Part shown: positions 25,777-33,671 of the stretch, one piece after another
Layout: each line of letters opens with the position of its first letter
How positions within the stretch are numbered: the first letter of the stretch is position 1
Assembly: GCF_003149145.1 (NCBI RefSeq)
Contig: NZ_QGDQ01000038.1
Coordinates: 1 to 46,564, forward strand
DNA length: 46,564 nucleotides
Direction of reading: 5' to 3'
Source of the DNA: Quadrisphaera granulorum
GTDB lineage: Bacteria; Actinomycetota; Actinomycetes; Actinomycetales; Quadrisphaeraceae
The notes under the pieces: generated by a model
What the model saw: the letters and a program-made list of their open reading frames with translations, nothing else
Databases searched by the model: none
What the model was told of the DNA's origin: nothing
Translations under genes and position numbers: made by a program

Positions 25777-26474
25777 CACTGGAGCTGGTCGGAGTCGATG
25801 CCGGCTACGGGCGCACCCAGGTGCTGCGCGACGTCAACCTGGCGAGCGAGCCGGAGGGCGTGGTGGCCGTGCTCGGCCACAACGGCGCAGGCAAGACCAC
25901 CCTCGTGAGGACGGCGGTGGGGCTGCTGCGGCCCACCCGCGGCCAGGTGCTGTGGGACGGCGAGGACATCACCTCCCTCGCCCCCCACAAGCGCGTCGCG
26001 CGGGGCCTGGCGTACGTGCCGCAGGGGCAGCAGTCGTTCGGGCAGCTGACGACGACGGAGAACCTCCAGCTCGTCGCCGACCGCGCCCGCCCGCGCGCCC
26101 GGCGCGCGGCGCTGGTCGACGCGGCGATGGAGAGGTTCCCGGCGCTGACCGCCGTGGCCACCCGCAAGGCGGGCCTGCTCTCGGGCGGCCAGCGCCAGCA
26201 GCTGGCCATCGCGCGGGCGCTCATCACCGAACCGAAGCTGCTGGTGCTCGACGAGCCGACCGAGGGCATCCAGCCGTCGGTGGTCGCCGAGATCGAGGCG
26301 GCCGTCACCGACCTCGCGTCCAGCGGGACCGCGGTGCTGCTCGTGGAGCAGCACGTGGGCTTCGCGCTGGCGGCGGCGGCGCGGTACGCCGTCCTGGCGT
26401 CCGGGAGAGTGGTGAGCACCGGCGCCGGCGGGCGTGAGGCGCACGCCGGGGTCCGGGAGGCCCTGACCATCTGA
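25773..26474 (+). CDS. urtE: urea ABC transporter ATPase UrtE
   Basis: A LivF-like ATPase of 233 residues with Walker A 'GHNGAGKTT', signature L-S-G-G-Q-R-Q-Q-L and Walker B 'LLVLDEPTEGIQPSVV' (the E-G-I-Q run is characteristic of UrtE). It pairs with UrtD. The GTG start overlaps the urtD stop by 4 bases. It completes the urea importer; the following permease gene starts after a gap of roughly 130 bases holding a possible regulatory site. Confidence 0.94.
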   Translation: MTLELVGVDAGYGRTQVLRDVNLASEPEGVVAVLGHNGAGKTTLVRTAVGLLRPTRGQVLWDGEDITSLAPHKRVARGLAYVPQGQQSFGQLTTTENLQLVADRARPRARRAALVDAAMERFPALTAVATRKAGLLSGGQRQQLAIARALITEPKLLVLDEPTEGIQPSVVAEIEAAVTDLASSGTAVLLVEQHVGFALAAAARYAVLASGRVVSTGAGGREAHAGVREALTI

Positions 26475-26538
26475 TGCTGCGGTGGACATGGTGCAATCAG
26501 CCGGCGCTGCCGCTCGCATCCCGAACCGCAACGGCGGT

Positions 26539-26554
26539 GAAACACGAGGGCAAC
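26539..26554 (+). promoter_or_regulatory. possible GlnR-like site between urtE and the NCS1 permease
   Basis: GAAAC-N6-GCAAC (26539-26554) again fits AC-N9-AC. It lies 50-65 bases before the likely permease start. If real it would put the permease under separate nitrogen control. Evidence is the motif and position only. Confidence 0.35.
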
Positions 26555-26604
26555 ACGACTGCGGCGTGATCGGGGATGGACGGCGCGGGTGGCGCTGCGG
26601 GCGG

Positions 26605-28341
26605 GTGCGGGGGCGGACCGTGGGGCAGGGCGACGTGCGGGCGACGGGCGGAGACGCGCTCCTCGCCGCCCAGGACTCCCTGGAGGACTACGCCTTCCGA
26701 TACGTGCCCCGCAGCTTCCGCCGCTGGAGCACCTCGGCCGTGGGCGTCTCGGCGCTGGGCTCCATCGCCTTCCTCGCCGACTTCTCCATCGGGGCGAGCA
26801 TCGGCGTGGTGCACGGCACCATCGACGCCGTCCTCGGGGTGCTGCTCGCCTCCGCGATCATCTTCGTCGTGGGTGGGCCGGTGGCGCACTGCGCGGCCCG
26901 CTACAACCTCGACCTCGACCTGGTGGCCCGGGGAGCCGGCTTCGGCTACTACGGCTCGATCATCACCACGCTGGTCTTCGCGGGCTTCACCTGCATCTTC
27001 TTCGCGCTCGAGGGCGCGATCATGGCGCAGGGGCTGCACACCGTGCTCGGGGTCCCGCTGCCGGTGGGCTACTTCGTCTCGACCGTCGTCGTCGTACCGA
27101 TCGTCATCTACGGCATGCGGGCCCTCGAACGGCTCCAGGCGTGGACGACACCGCTGTGGCTCGTGCTGGCGGTCCTGCCGCTGGCGTGGCTCGTGGTGTC
27201 CGACCCGCAGGTCCTCGACGACTTCACCAGCTTCACCGGAGACCCGTCCGCCGTCGGGGGTGGCGCCGGCGGGGGTGCCCCCAGCGGTCCCACCCTCAGC
27301 GGCGTGGTGGCCAGCGCGGCGGTCTGCTTCGCCCTGACGCCGCAGCTGGCGGAACAGGTCGACTACCTGCGCTCGATGCCGCCGCGCACGGCGGAGAACC
27401 GGCGCTCGTGGTGGATCTGGACGGTGCTCGCGGGGCCGGGGTGGGTGGTCTTCAGCGGTCTCAAGCAGGTGCTGGGGGTACTGCTGGCGGCGTTCCTCCT
27501 GACCCGGGTCGACCCGGGCATGGGTGCCCGCGCGGTGGAGCCCGTGCAGCAATTCCTCGCGCTGTACGGCGAGCTGCTGCCCCCGTGGCTCGGGGCGGTG
27601 GCCACGCTGGCGCTCATCGTCGTCGCCCAGGTGAAGATCAACGTGACCAATGCCTACTCCGGCTCGCTGGCGTGGCTCAACGTGTGGACCAGGGTCCGGC
27701 GCACCTACCCGGGTCGCACGATCTTCGTGGTGTTCAACCTGGCGATGGCCCTCGGGCTCATGCTGCTCGACGTCTTCTCGCTCATCGGCTTCGTGCTGAG
27801 CCTGTACGCCAACATCGTCATGGCGTGGCTCGTGACGATCGCCGTCGACCTCGTGGTGGTGCGCCGCCTCCTGGGCATCGGGCCGCAGTACCCGGAGTTC
27901 CGCAAGGGGATGCTCCACTCCTGGAACCCGGTGGGCCTGACGTCCGTGGGGCTGAGCTCGGTGCTGTCGCTGCTGACGTTCTTCGGCGCGTTCGGGGAGG
28001 GGGCGCGCTCGTTCTCGGTGCTCGTGGCCATCGGCGTCGCTGCGGTGACCACTCCGGCGGTGGCGCTGGTGACTCGGGGCCGCTGGTACCTGCGGCGCAC
28101 GGATGACGGCATCGCCTCGCCGCTGGTCGACGAGGCCGGCAACCCGTCGGGGCAGCGCCTGCGCTGCCACGTCACCGGGTACGTCTTCGAGCGCCCGGAT
28201 ATGCTCGCGTCCACCCAGGTGGGACCGTTCGGAGAGCCCTTGTACGTCTCCTCCCTCGCCCTCACGCTGGACCCCACGGACAGCTACGTGCTTCCACCGG
28301 ACGCCCCGCCCACTGGTGCGGCCGACGCGCGAGGGAGGTGA
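26605..28341 (+). CDS. NCS1-family nucleobase/cytosine-type permease
   Basis: About 578 residues with some twelve membrane helices and the NCS1 opening 'SLEDYAFRYVPRSFRRWS', then 'VARGAGFGYYGSIITTLVFAGF' and 'NVTNAYSGSLAWLNVW'. NCS1 carriers import cytosine, purines, allantoin, hydantoins or thiamine with H+ or Na+. Position after the urea importer suggests a nitrogen-rich substrate, but the exact one is unknown. A glycine-rich loop (about residues 215-232) is unusual. Starts at 26605, 26620 or 26635 (all GTG) are possible; a longer frame from 26482 would add residues unlike protein. The stop overlaps the next TetR gene by 4 bases. Confidence 0.85.
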   Translation: MRGRTVGQGDVRATGGDALLAAQDSLEDYAFRYVPRSFRRWSTSAVGVSALGSIAFLADFSIGASIGVVHGTIDAVLGVLLASAIIFVVGGPVAHCAARYNLDLDLVARGAGFGYYGSIITTLVFAGFTCIFFALEGAIMAQGLHTVLGVPLPVGYFVSTVVVVPIVIYGMRALERLQAWTTPLWLVLAVLPLAWLVVSDPQVLDDFTSFTGDPSAVGGGAGGGAPSGPTLSGVVASAAVCFALTPQLAEQVDYLRSMPPRTAENRRSWWIWTVLAGPGWVVFSGLKQVLGVLLAAFLLTRVDPGMGARAVEPVQQFLALYGELLPPWLGAVATLALIVVAQVKINVTNAYSGSLAWLNVWTRVRRTYPGRTIFVVFNLAMALGLMLLDVFSLIGFVLSLYANIVMAWLVTIAVDLVVVRRLLGIGPQYPEFRKGMLHSWNPVGLTSVGLSSVLSLLTFFGAFGEGARSFSVLVAIGVAAVTTPAVALVTRGRWYLRRTDDGIASPLVDEAGNPSGQRLRCHVTGYVFERPDMLASTQVGPFGEPLYVSSLALTLDPTDSYVLPPDAPPTGAADARGR

Positions 28342-28970
28342 CCCCGGTGGTGCAGGAGACCCGCGACACCCGCTCGGCCGTGCTCGCCGCCGCGTGCACC
28401 CTCCTCGACGAGGTGCCGTTCGACGACATCTCCTACCGCGTCCTGGGTGACACCGTGGGTGTAGCGGAACGCACCGTCTTCCGGCACTTCCCCACCCGCG
28501 CGCACCTGCTGACGGGCGTCGCGCAACGCATCGACACCCTCGAGATGCCGTTCGCGCCGTTCCGCACGGCCGCGGAGTTCCGCGCCTCGACGCGGCAGCG
28601 GTTCCTCGCCTTCGACACCGCGCCACGCAAGGCGGGCGTGCTCGCCCGGTCGGCTGCCGTGTCACCGGTCTCCGCGCCCGAGCCTGACTTCTTGACGCAC
28701 GCGGTGGTCGCCGTCGTGGAGCACGAGCTGCCCGGCGCCAACCGCCGCGACCTGCGCCGCGCGGCCGGCGCACTGCGAACCTTCGCGGCGCCGCTGTTCT
28801 GGGCCCACGCCCGCACGAGCCTGGGGATGGACGGCGCCGCCGCGGCCGACGTCCTCGACGTCGTCACGGAGCGGGTGCTCGCGGCGCTGCGGCCGGCGGG
28901 TGAGCACGCGCAGTCGTCGTCCTCGTCCTCGTCCTCGTCGTCGTCGCTGCCGAGCTGGCCGCTGCCGTGA
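28338..28970 (+). CDS. TetR-type transcriptional regulator
   Basis: A 210-residue protein with an N-terminal TetR helix-turn-helix (about residues 8-55; recognition part 'VGVAERTVFRHFPTRAHLL'). The remainder is a helical ligand/dimer domain, and the C-terminus carries 11 consecutive serines from a TCG/TCC triplet tract (about 28913-28950). The GTG start overlaps the permease stop, and its own stop overlaps the next TetR gene, so permease and both regulators look like one translational unit. It probably controls the permease or urea genes; that is inference. Confidence 0.88.
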   Translation: MTPVVQETRDTRSAVLAAACTLLDEVPFDDISYRVLGDTVGVAERTVFRHFPTRAHLLTGVAQRIDTLEMPFAPFRTAAEFRASTRQRFLAFDTAPRKAGVLARSAAVSPVSAPEPDFLTHAVVAVVEHELPGANRRDLRRAAGALRTFAAPLFWAHARTSLGMDGAAAADVLDVVTERVLAALRPAGEHAQSSSSSSSSSSSLPSWPLP

Positions 28971-29581
28971 GCACGCCGGCCGGGGCCGCTGCGGCGACCG
29001 AGCTGACTCCCGTGCTGACGCGCACCCAGCTGGCGGTGCTCACGGCGTACGTCGCGCTCATCGAGGAGCTCGGCACCGACGACGTGCCGTTCCGGCTCAT
29101 CGCGCGACGCTCAGGCGTCGCCGAGCGCACCGTCTACCGGACCTACCCGACCCGCACCCAGCTGCTCGTGGCGACGGCCGCGTGGGTCGAGGCGACGGCG
29201 TTCGCGCGGGAGGCCACCGAGTCCGTCTTCGATGTGCCCCTCACCGTGCGCGAGACGATGCGCGCCTACTCCGAGCGCCCGGAGCTGGCGCACGTCGCGG
29301 CGGAGACGCCGCTGCGGGCGGTGTCGGACGCTGCTGCGGGTGACGAGGCGCTCCCCGCGGAGACGACGCATGTTCCGCGGCTCGTGCGTGAGGAACTGGG
29401 CACCGCCGACGACGAGCGCCAGCGCCACCTCACCGCTGCGCTGACCCACCTCGACTCGCCCGCCACCTGGGTGGTGCTGCGCCAGGAGCTGCAGATGGAG
29501 CCCCGTGACATCGCCGACGCGGCGGCGTGGGCCGCCGAGGTGGTGCTGCGGCCGAGCCCGCGGGAGGGCGGCGAGCGGTGA
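28967..29581 (+). CDS. second TetR-type transcriptional regulator
   Basis: A 204-residue protein with a TetR-type HTH at about residues 22-70 ('RLIARRSGVAERTVYRTYPTRTQLL'). It shares the recognition-helix pattern V-A-E-R-T-V-[FY]-R with the regulator just upstream, so the two may be diverged duplicates or act as a heterodimer. It starts with GTG inside the previous stop (GTGA). A globin gene follows 24 bases after its stop. Confidence 0.87.
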   Translation: MSTPAGAAAATELTPVLTRTQLAVLTAYVALIEELGTDDVPFRLIARRSGVAERTVYRTYPTRTQLLVATAAWVEATAFAREATESVFDVPLTVRETMRAYSERPELAHVAAETPLRAVSDAAAGDEALPAETTHVPRLVREELGTADDERQRHLTAALTHLDSPATWVVLRQELQMEPRDIADAAAWAAEVVLRPSPREGGER

Positions 29582-29605
29582 GCTGCGAGCGGAGATGATG
29601 GGCGC

Positions 29606-30097
29606 GTGATGCCGTCGTCGTCCTCGTCTCCCCAGCAGGGCCCGCAGACACGTGCCCAGGCCACCCCGCAGCAGGGGGTGCGCCCCGGGTTGGGTGTGGG
29701 CCGCGCCGTGCCCGCCGAGCAGCAGAGCTTCTACGAGGCGGTCGGTGGGCACGAGACCTTCGTGCGTTTGGTCGACGCGTTCTACGAGGGGGTGGCGGAT
29801 GACCCGCTGCTGCGCCCGATGTACCCCGAGCAGCAGCTGGACGGCGCCCGCGAGCGGCTGACGCTGTTCCTGGAGCAGTACTGGGGCGGCCCGACGACGT
29901 ACTCGGAGACCCGCGGCCACCCGCGGCTGCGGATGCGGCATGCGGGGTTCCACATCGGGCCGGCGGCGCGTGACGCGTGGCTACGGCACATGCGGGTGGC
30001 GGTCGACTCGCTCGCGCTACCGCCGCTGCAGCACGAGGTGCTGTGGGACTACCTGGAGCGGGCGGCCCACAGCCTGCTCAACACTTTCGAGGACTAA
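29606..30097 (+). CDS. glbO: group II truncated haemoglobin
   Basis: A TrHbII/HbO-type globin with a 36-residue Ser/Gln-rich leader. Typical marks are '[22 protein letters not shown]' helix B with its Tyr, 'LRPMYP', '[20 protein letters not shown]' giving the proximal histidine (H in R-M-R-H), and the G8 tryptophan in 'ARDAWLRHM'. It binds O2 and is linked to oxygen or NO/peroxide chemistry near the membrane in mycobacteria. Starts GTG 29606 or ATG 29609 are both possible. M. tuberculosis glbO (Rv2470) lies in the same neighbourhood relative to pepN, which suggests ancestral context. Confidence 0.92.
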   Translation: MMPSSSSSPQQGPQTRAQATPQQGVRPGLGVGRAVPAEQQSFYEAVGGHETFVRLVDAFYEGVADDPLLRPMYPEQQLDGARERLTLFLEQYWGGPTTYSETRGHPRLRMRHAGFHIGPAARDAWLRHMRVAVDSLALPPLQHEVLWDYLERAAHSLLNTFED

Positions 30098-30111
30098 CCC
30101 CCTCCCCCCTT

Positions 30112-30180
30112 CCCGCACTTTCCTCGGCAAGTGCGCTTCCCGGCGGCCGGGTGCTGCACTTGCCGTGGAAAGTGCGGTTC
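30112..30180. repeat. paired CGCACTTTCC...AAGTGCG hairpins, inverted
   Basis: Copy 1 (30112-30135, CCCGCACTTTCCTCGGCAAG onward) and copy 2 (30155-30180, GCACTTGCCGTGGAAAGTGC onward) face each other between the convergent globin and PRC-barrel genes. The two together also make a larger hairpin that could act as a terminator in both directions. Confidence 0.82.
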
Positions 30181-30191
30181 CGGAGGGGGGG

Positions 30192-30545
30192 TCAGCGGCG
30201 GCCGAGACGGCGTTCGGACGGCGCCGCGGTGTAGGTGAGCCCGTAGTGGGCGAAGACGTCACCCTCGGCCTCGGCGCGCAGCTCGCCGTCGGTCTCGATG
30301 GACGGCGCACCCTTCACCTGGTTCTTGGAGAACGGCACCTTGACGTACCCGGGGCCGACCACGGCGTCGTCGATGGGCACGAAGACGAGCTTCTTGCCCA
30401 TCAGCCCTACGAGCACGGTGGCGAAGGCGGGCTGGTCGGTGGTGGTGTCGACGTAGATCGACTCGAGCTTGCCGATCCGGTCACCGGCCTCGTCGACGAC
30501 GTCCTGACCGCTCCACTCGCGGATGTTCCCCACACGCACTGGCAT
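30192..30545 (-). CDS. PRC-barrel domain protein
   Basis: A 117-residue protein with a PRC-barrel: 'GQDVVDEAGDRIGKLESIYVD', 'FATVLVGLMGKKLVFVPIDDAVV', 'VKVPFSKNQVKGAPSI'. PRC barrels occur in photosynthetic reaction centre H subunit, RimM and many stress-related small proteins of actinobacteria; none of these roles can be assigned. It is convergent with glbO and divergent from the ABC exporter, with a single repeat element in the divergent gap. Confidence 0.88.
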   Translation of the reverse strand: MPVRVGNIREWSGQDVVDEAGDRIGKLESIYVDTTTDQPAFATVLVGLMGKKLVFVPIDDAVVGPGYVKVPFSKNQVKGAPSIETDGELRAEAEGDVFAHYGLTYTAAPSERRLGRR

Positions 30546-30597
30546 GACGCGAACGCTAGCGATCGGGGCACGTCAGCGCGCACCGGGGCGCACTCTG

Positions 30598-30624
30598 CGG
30601 CGTGCAGGACTTCCTTGATCGTCG
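30598..30624. repeat. solo GTGCAGGACTTCCTTGATCG repeat
   Basis: CGGCGTGCAGGACTTCCTTG followed by ATCGTCG matches the complement of the 18404-18520 units and the 36924-37028 array. It lies in the divergent gap between the PRC-barrel gene and the ABC exporter, about 115 bases before the latter's start. Confidence 0.75.
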
Positions 30625-30739
30625 CGGTGAGGTGGGCGCACCGATGAGTTCTCTCAGCGAAACCCGTCGACTCCGGCACCGGGGAGCCACCACGCTGGCG
30701 CCCAGACCCATCGCCGGCCCACGCACCAGGAGGCACCGC

Positions 30740-31711
30740 TTGATCCGCGCCCGCGGGCTCGCCCGCACGTTCACCTCGCGCCGTGGCGCGGTCCACGCTG
30801 TGCAGGGGGTCGACCTCGACGTCGCCCGCGGCGAGGTGGTCGGCTTCCTCGGCCCCAACGGAGCGGGCAAGACCACCACCATGCGCATGCTCACCACGCT
30901 GCTCGCGCCCACGGCGGGCGAGGCACAGGTGGTGGGCTGCGACCTGCGCACCGACCCGGTGGGCGTGCGCCGGCGCATCGGCTACGTGCCGCAGTCGGGC
31001 TCGTCCTCGCCGGAGGCCCGGGTGGGCGAGGAGCTGGTCGACCATGCCGCTCTCTACGGCATCCCCAAAGCCACCGGCCGCACCCGCGGCCAGGAGCTGT
31101 TCTCCCGCCTCGACCTCGACGGCGTCTGGGAGCGCACCGTCCGCACGCTGTCCGGAGGGCAGCGGCGGCGGCTCGACATCGCCAAGGGCCTCGTGCATGA
31201 CCCGGAACTCGTCTTCCTCGACGAACCGACCACCGGGCTCGACCCGCAGTCGCGCGCCAACCTCTGGACCCACATCTCCGGGCTGCGCGACAGCCACGGC
31301 ACCACGGTCTTTCTCACCACCCACTACCTCGACGAGGCCGACGCCCTGTGCGACCGCATCCTCGTCATCGACCACGGCACGATCGTCGCCGAAGGCACGC
31401 CCGACCAGCTGAAGCAGCGCGTCAGCGGAGACGCCGTGGAGCTGGAACTCGACGACGCCACCCGCACCGGAGACGCGCTCGCCCTGGTCAGCGCGTTGCC
31501 GGGTGCCACGGACGCCGTCGTCGACACCTCCGGCGCCACCCCGCGCGTGCGGGTCCGGGTGCCCTCGGGTGGGCGAGCGCTGCCCGGCCTGCTGCGCCAG
31601 CTCGACGCCGCCGGCGTGGCGCTGGCCGCCGTCGACGTGCAGCGCCCGACGCTCGACGACGTGTTCCTGGAGATGACCGGCAGGTCGCTGCGCGAAGGAG
31701 GAGAGGGCTGA
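30740..31711 (+). CDS. DrrA-type ABC exporter ATPase (TTG start)
   Basis: An ATPase of 323 residues: Walker A 'GPNGAGKTT', signature 'LSGGQRRRLDIAKGL', Walker B 'LVFLDEPTTGLD', H-loop 'VFLTTHYLDEAD', and the C-terminal extension typical of daunorubicin-resistance (DrrA) exporters ('PTLDDVFLEMTG'). The start is best placed at a TTG at 30740: AGGAGG at 30728-30733 is spaced 6 bases from it and the protein then begins 'IRARGLARTF', as family members do. The frame extends upstream to 30602 but without a comparable site. With the next gene it forms a drug/lipid exporter of unknown substrate. Confidence 0.92.
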   Translation: MIRARGLARTFTSRRGAVHAVQGVDLDVARGEVVGFLGPNGAGKTTTMRMLTTLLAPTAGEAQVVGCDLRTDPVGVRRRIGYVPQSGSSSPEARVGEELVDHAALYGIPKATGRTRGQELFSRLDLDGVWERTVRTLSGGQRRRLDIAKGLVHDPELVFLDEPTTGLDPQSRANLWTHISGLRDSHGTTVFLTTHYLDEADALCDRILVIDHGTIVAEGTPDQLKQRVSGDAVELELDDATRTGDALALVSALPGATDAVVDTSGATPRVRVRVPSGGRALPGLLRQLDAAGVALAAVDVQRPTLDDVFLEMTGRSLREGGEG

Positions 31712-32469
31712 TGCGCGTCTTCTGGCGCGACACCTGGAGGGTGTTCTGGCGGGCCATGCGTATGTCGCTACGCAACCCCGCGTGGGTGATCATCGGGCTG
31801 GCGCAGCCCGTGCTGTACCTCGTGTTCTTCGGGCCGCTGCTGGAACCGCTGGCCGGTCAACTCGGCACGGGCAACGCCTACCAGCTCTTCGTGCCGGGGA
31901 TCATGGTGCAGCTGGGCATCTTCGGGGCGATGTTCGTGGGCTTCGGGCTCATCGCCGAGGTGCGCGCCGGTGTGGTGGAGAGCCAACGCGTGACGCCCGC
32001 CTCGCGCACGGCGCTGCTGCTCGGCAGGGTGCTGCGCGACGTCGTCGTCCTGTTCGTCCAGGCGGTGCTGCTCGTGCTCGTGGCCCTGCCGATGGGCCTG
32101 CGCGCGCCGCTGGCCGGGATCGTGCTGGGCGTGGTGATCGTGGCGCTGCTCGGGGCGTCGCTGAGCTCGGTCTCGTACGCGGTGGCACTGACGGTGAAGA
32201 GCGAGGACGTCATGGCACCCCTGCTCAACGCCGTCGCGTTCCCCGTGCTGCTGCTCTCCGGGATCCTCCTGCCGATGTCGCTCGCGCCGGGCTGGCTGGA
32301 GACACTGTCGGAGATCAACCCGTTCAAGCACGTCGTCGACGGGGTGCGGTCCGCCTTCGCGGGCAACGTCACCGCTACGGACTCGTGGGTCGGTGCACTC
32401 ATCACCGTCGCGCTCGTCGTGCTGGGCCTCTGGTACGGCACGCGCACCTTCCGCCGCGAATCGTCCTGA
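31711..32469 (+). CDS. ABC-2 type exporter permease (DrrB-like)
   Basis: A 252-residue permease with six hydrophobic segments and the ABC-2 motif region 'SRTALLLGRVLRDVVVLFVQAVLLV', ending in 'INPFKHVVDGVRSAFAGN', typical of DrrB. The ATG overlaps the last base of the ATPase stop (TGATG), and GGAGGAGAG lies just upstream. It forms the membrane part of the two-gene exporter. Confidence 0.92.
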   Translation: MRVFWRDTWRVFWRAMRMSLRNPAWVIIGLAQPVLYLVFFGPLLEPLAGQLGTGNAYQLFVPGIMVQLGIFGAMFVGFGLIAEVRAGVVESQRVTPASRTALLLGRVLRDVVVLFVQAVLLVLVALPMGLRAPLAGIVLGVVIVALLGASLSSVSYAVALTVKSEDVMAPLLNAVAFPVLLLSGILLPMSLAPGWLETLSEINPFKHVVDGVRSAFAGNVTATDSWVGALITVALVVLGLWYGTRTFRRESS

Positions 32470-32480
32470 GGTGCAGAGCT

Positions 32481-32542
32481 GAGGACGACGGCGGCGCTCA
32501 GCACGCCGCTGCTGGCGCTCGCCGACCGTCGCCGCCGTCCTC
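32481..32542. terminator. hairpin between convergent exporter and siderophore-binding genes
   Basis: GAGGACGACGGCGGCG (32481-32496) can pair with CGCCGCCGTCCTC (32530-32542), with a 3-base bulge and a GC-rich internal loop that can itself fold. It sits between two stop codons facing each other. Confidence 0.5.
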
Positions 32543-32548
32543 GCGGCC

Positions 32549-33607
32549 TCACACCTTCGCTGCGGCGGCCTGCAGCAGGTCGAGGTACTGGGGCAGCATC
32601 CACGGCACGGACAGCAACGACGGCGCCGAGGCAGCCGCCGAGAGGGGCGCACCATCGGGCAGCACCACCACGGACCCCCGGGCGACGGCCGGGAGCTTGC
32701 CGATCAGCGGATCAGCCTGAAGGGTCGCGAGCGTGCCGTCGTCTCCATAGGTGACGAGCACGTCGACGTCGGCCAGCTGGTCGATGTTCTCGCTGGCGAA
32801 CTTCACGAAGAAGCCGTTGCCGTCCGGCTTCGTGGCCGCCACCGACGGCGCGACCGTCAGGCCCAGGTCGGTGAGGAACTGCACGCGCGCGTCGTCGGGC
32901 AGGTAGAGGTTGAAGCGACTCAGGTCGCTCGGGTCGATGTAGGCCGCGGCGAAGGTCTTGCCCTTGACATCAGGATGGCTCGCGAGCCCCTCGGTGATCT
33001 GCTGCTCGATGCCGGCGATGGCCGCCTGCGCCTGCGCCTTCTCGCCGAGCGCCTCCCCGTCGAGGAGCGCGGTCTCGCGCCAGGTGGTTCCGAAGGCCCG
33101 CTCCGGAAAGCTCACCGTGGGCGCGATCTTCGAGAGGGTGGTGAAGTCGTCCTGGGTCAACCCGGAGTAGGCGGCCAGGACGACGTCGGGCCGGGTGTTG
33201 CTGACAGCCTCGAACGGGATGCCGTCGGTCTGGTCGAAGAGCACCGGGAGCTTGCTGCCCGTGGCACCGGCCTTCTCCAGCGCCTGGTACGTCCAGGGGA
33301 GCACGCCGTCGCCGTCGTCGTCGCCGTAGGTGGCCTTGGGCATGCCGACGGGAACCACGCCCAGGGCGAGCGCGACGTCCTGGTTGGACCAGGACAGGGT
33401 TGCCGCCCGCTCGGGACGGGACTCGATGGTCGTGCCGCCGTAGGTGTTGGCGATGGTGACGGGGAAGGCGCCGGCCGCCGTCGCGGGCGCGGTCGCCGTG
33501 CCCTCCGGTGAGGAGGCGACGGTCGGGCTGGCGCCCCAGCCGGTGAGGAACGCGGAGGTGGCCAGGGCGAACAGTGGCAGCAGAGGGCCGCTTCGGAGGG
33601 AGCGCAC
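32549..33607 (-). CDS. iron-siderophore ABC transporter substrate-binding protein with altered lipobox
   Basis: A FepB/FecB-type binding protein of 352 residues: 'TTIESRPERAATLSWSNQDVALALG', 'PDVVLAAYSGLTQDDFTTLSKIAPTV', and 'VDVLVTYGDDGTLATLQADP'. It would deliver ferric siderophore to a permease, which is not in the window. From the GTG at 33607 the signal region is 'LFALATSAFLTGWGASP'. Homologues have L-T-G-C or similar; here residue 24 is Trp (TGG) where Cys (TGC/TGT) is needed for lipidation. It may be released, kept by the uncleaved helix, or non-functional. An acidic insert (G-D-D-D-G-D-G) is near residue 97. An iron box precedes the gene. Confidence 0.88.
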   Translation of the reverse strand: MRSLRSGPLLPLFALATSAFLTGWGASPTVASSPEGTATAPATAAGAFPVTIANTYGGTTIESRPERAATLSWSNQDVALALGVVPVGMPKATYGDDDGDGVLPWTYQALEKAGATGSKLPVLFDQTDGIPFEAVSNTRPDVVLAAYSGLTQDDFTTLSKIAPTVSFPERAFGTTWRETALLDGEALGEKAQAQAAIAGIEQQITEGLASHPDVKGKTFAAAYIDPSDLSRFNLYLPDDARVQFLTDLGLTVAPSVAATKPDGNGFFVKFASENIDQLADVDVLVTYGDDGTLATLQADPLIGKLPAVARGSVVVLPDGAPLSAAASAPSLLSVPWMLPQYLDLLQAAAAKV

Positions 33608-33616
33608 GACCGCGAG

Positions 33617-33646
33617 CGTATCGAAGTTTAGGAGAGCCTTGCCTAA
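33617..33646 (-). promoter_or_regulatory. DtxR/IdeR iron box and putative promoter of the siderophore-binding gene
   Basis: TTAGGAGAGCCTTGCCTAA (33628-33646) keeps the TTAGG...CCTAA ends and 14 of 19 positions of the DtxR/IdeR consensus. On the coding (minus) strand it spans a possible -35 (TTAGGC) and the spacer to a possible -10 (GATACG, 33617-33622), so iron-loaded repressor would block transcription. The -10 ends 9 bases before the GTG, and no ribosome binding site is visible, so the mRNA may be leaderless. Confidence 0.82.
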
Positions 33647-33671
33647 GTCATAAGGTCGGGTGGGCAGAGGG

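Noticed and set aside
26497-28773. 758-codon frame opposite the NCS1 permease
   Set aside because: Antisense shadow rich in Arg/His/Glu, no recognisable domain, crosses a gene boundary.
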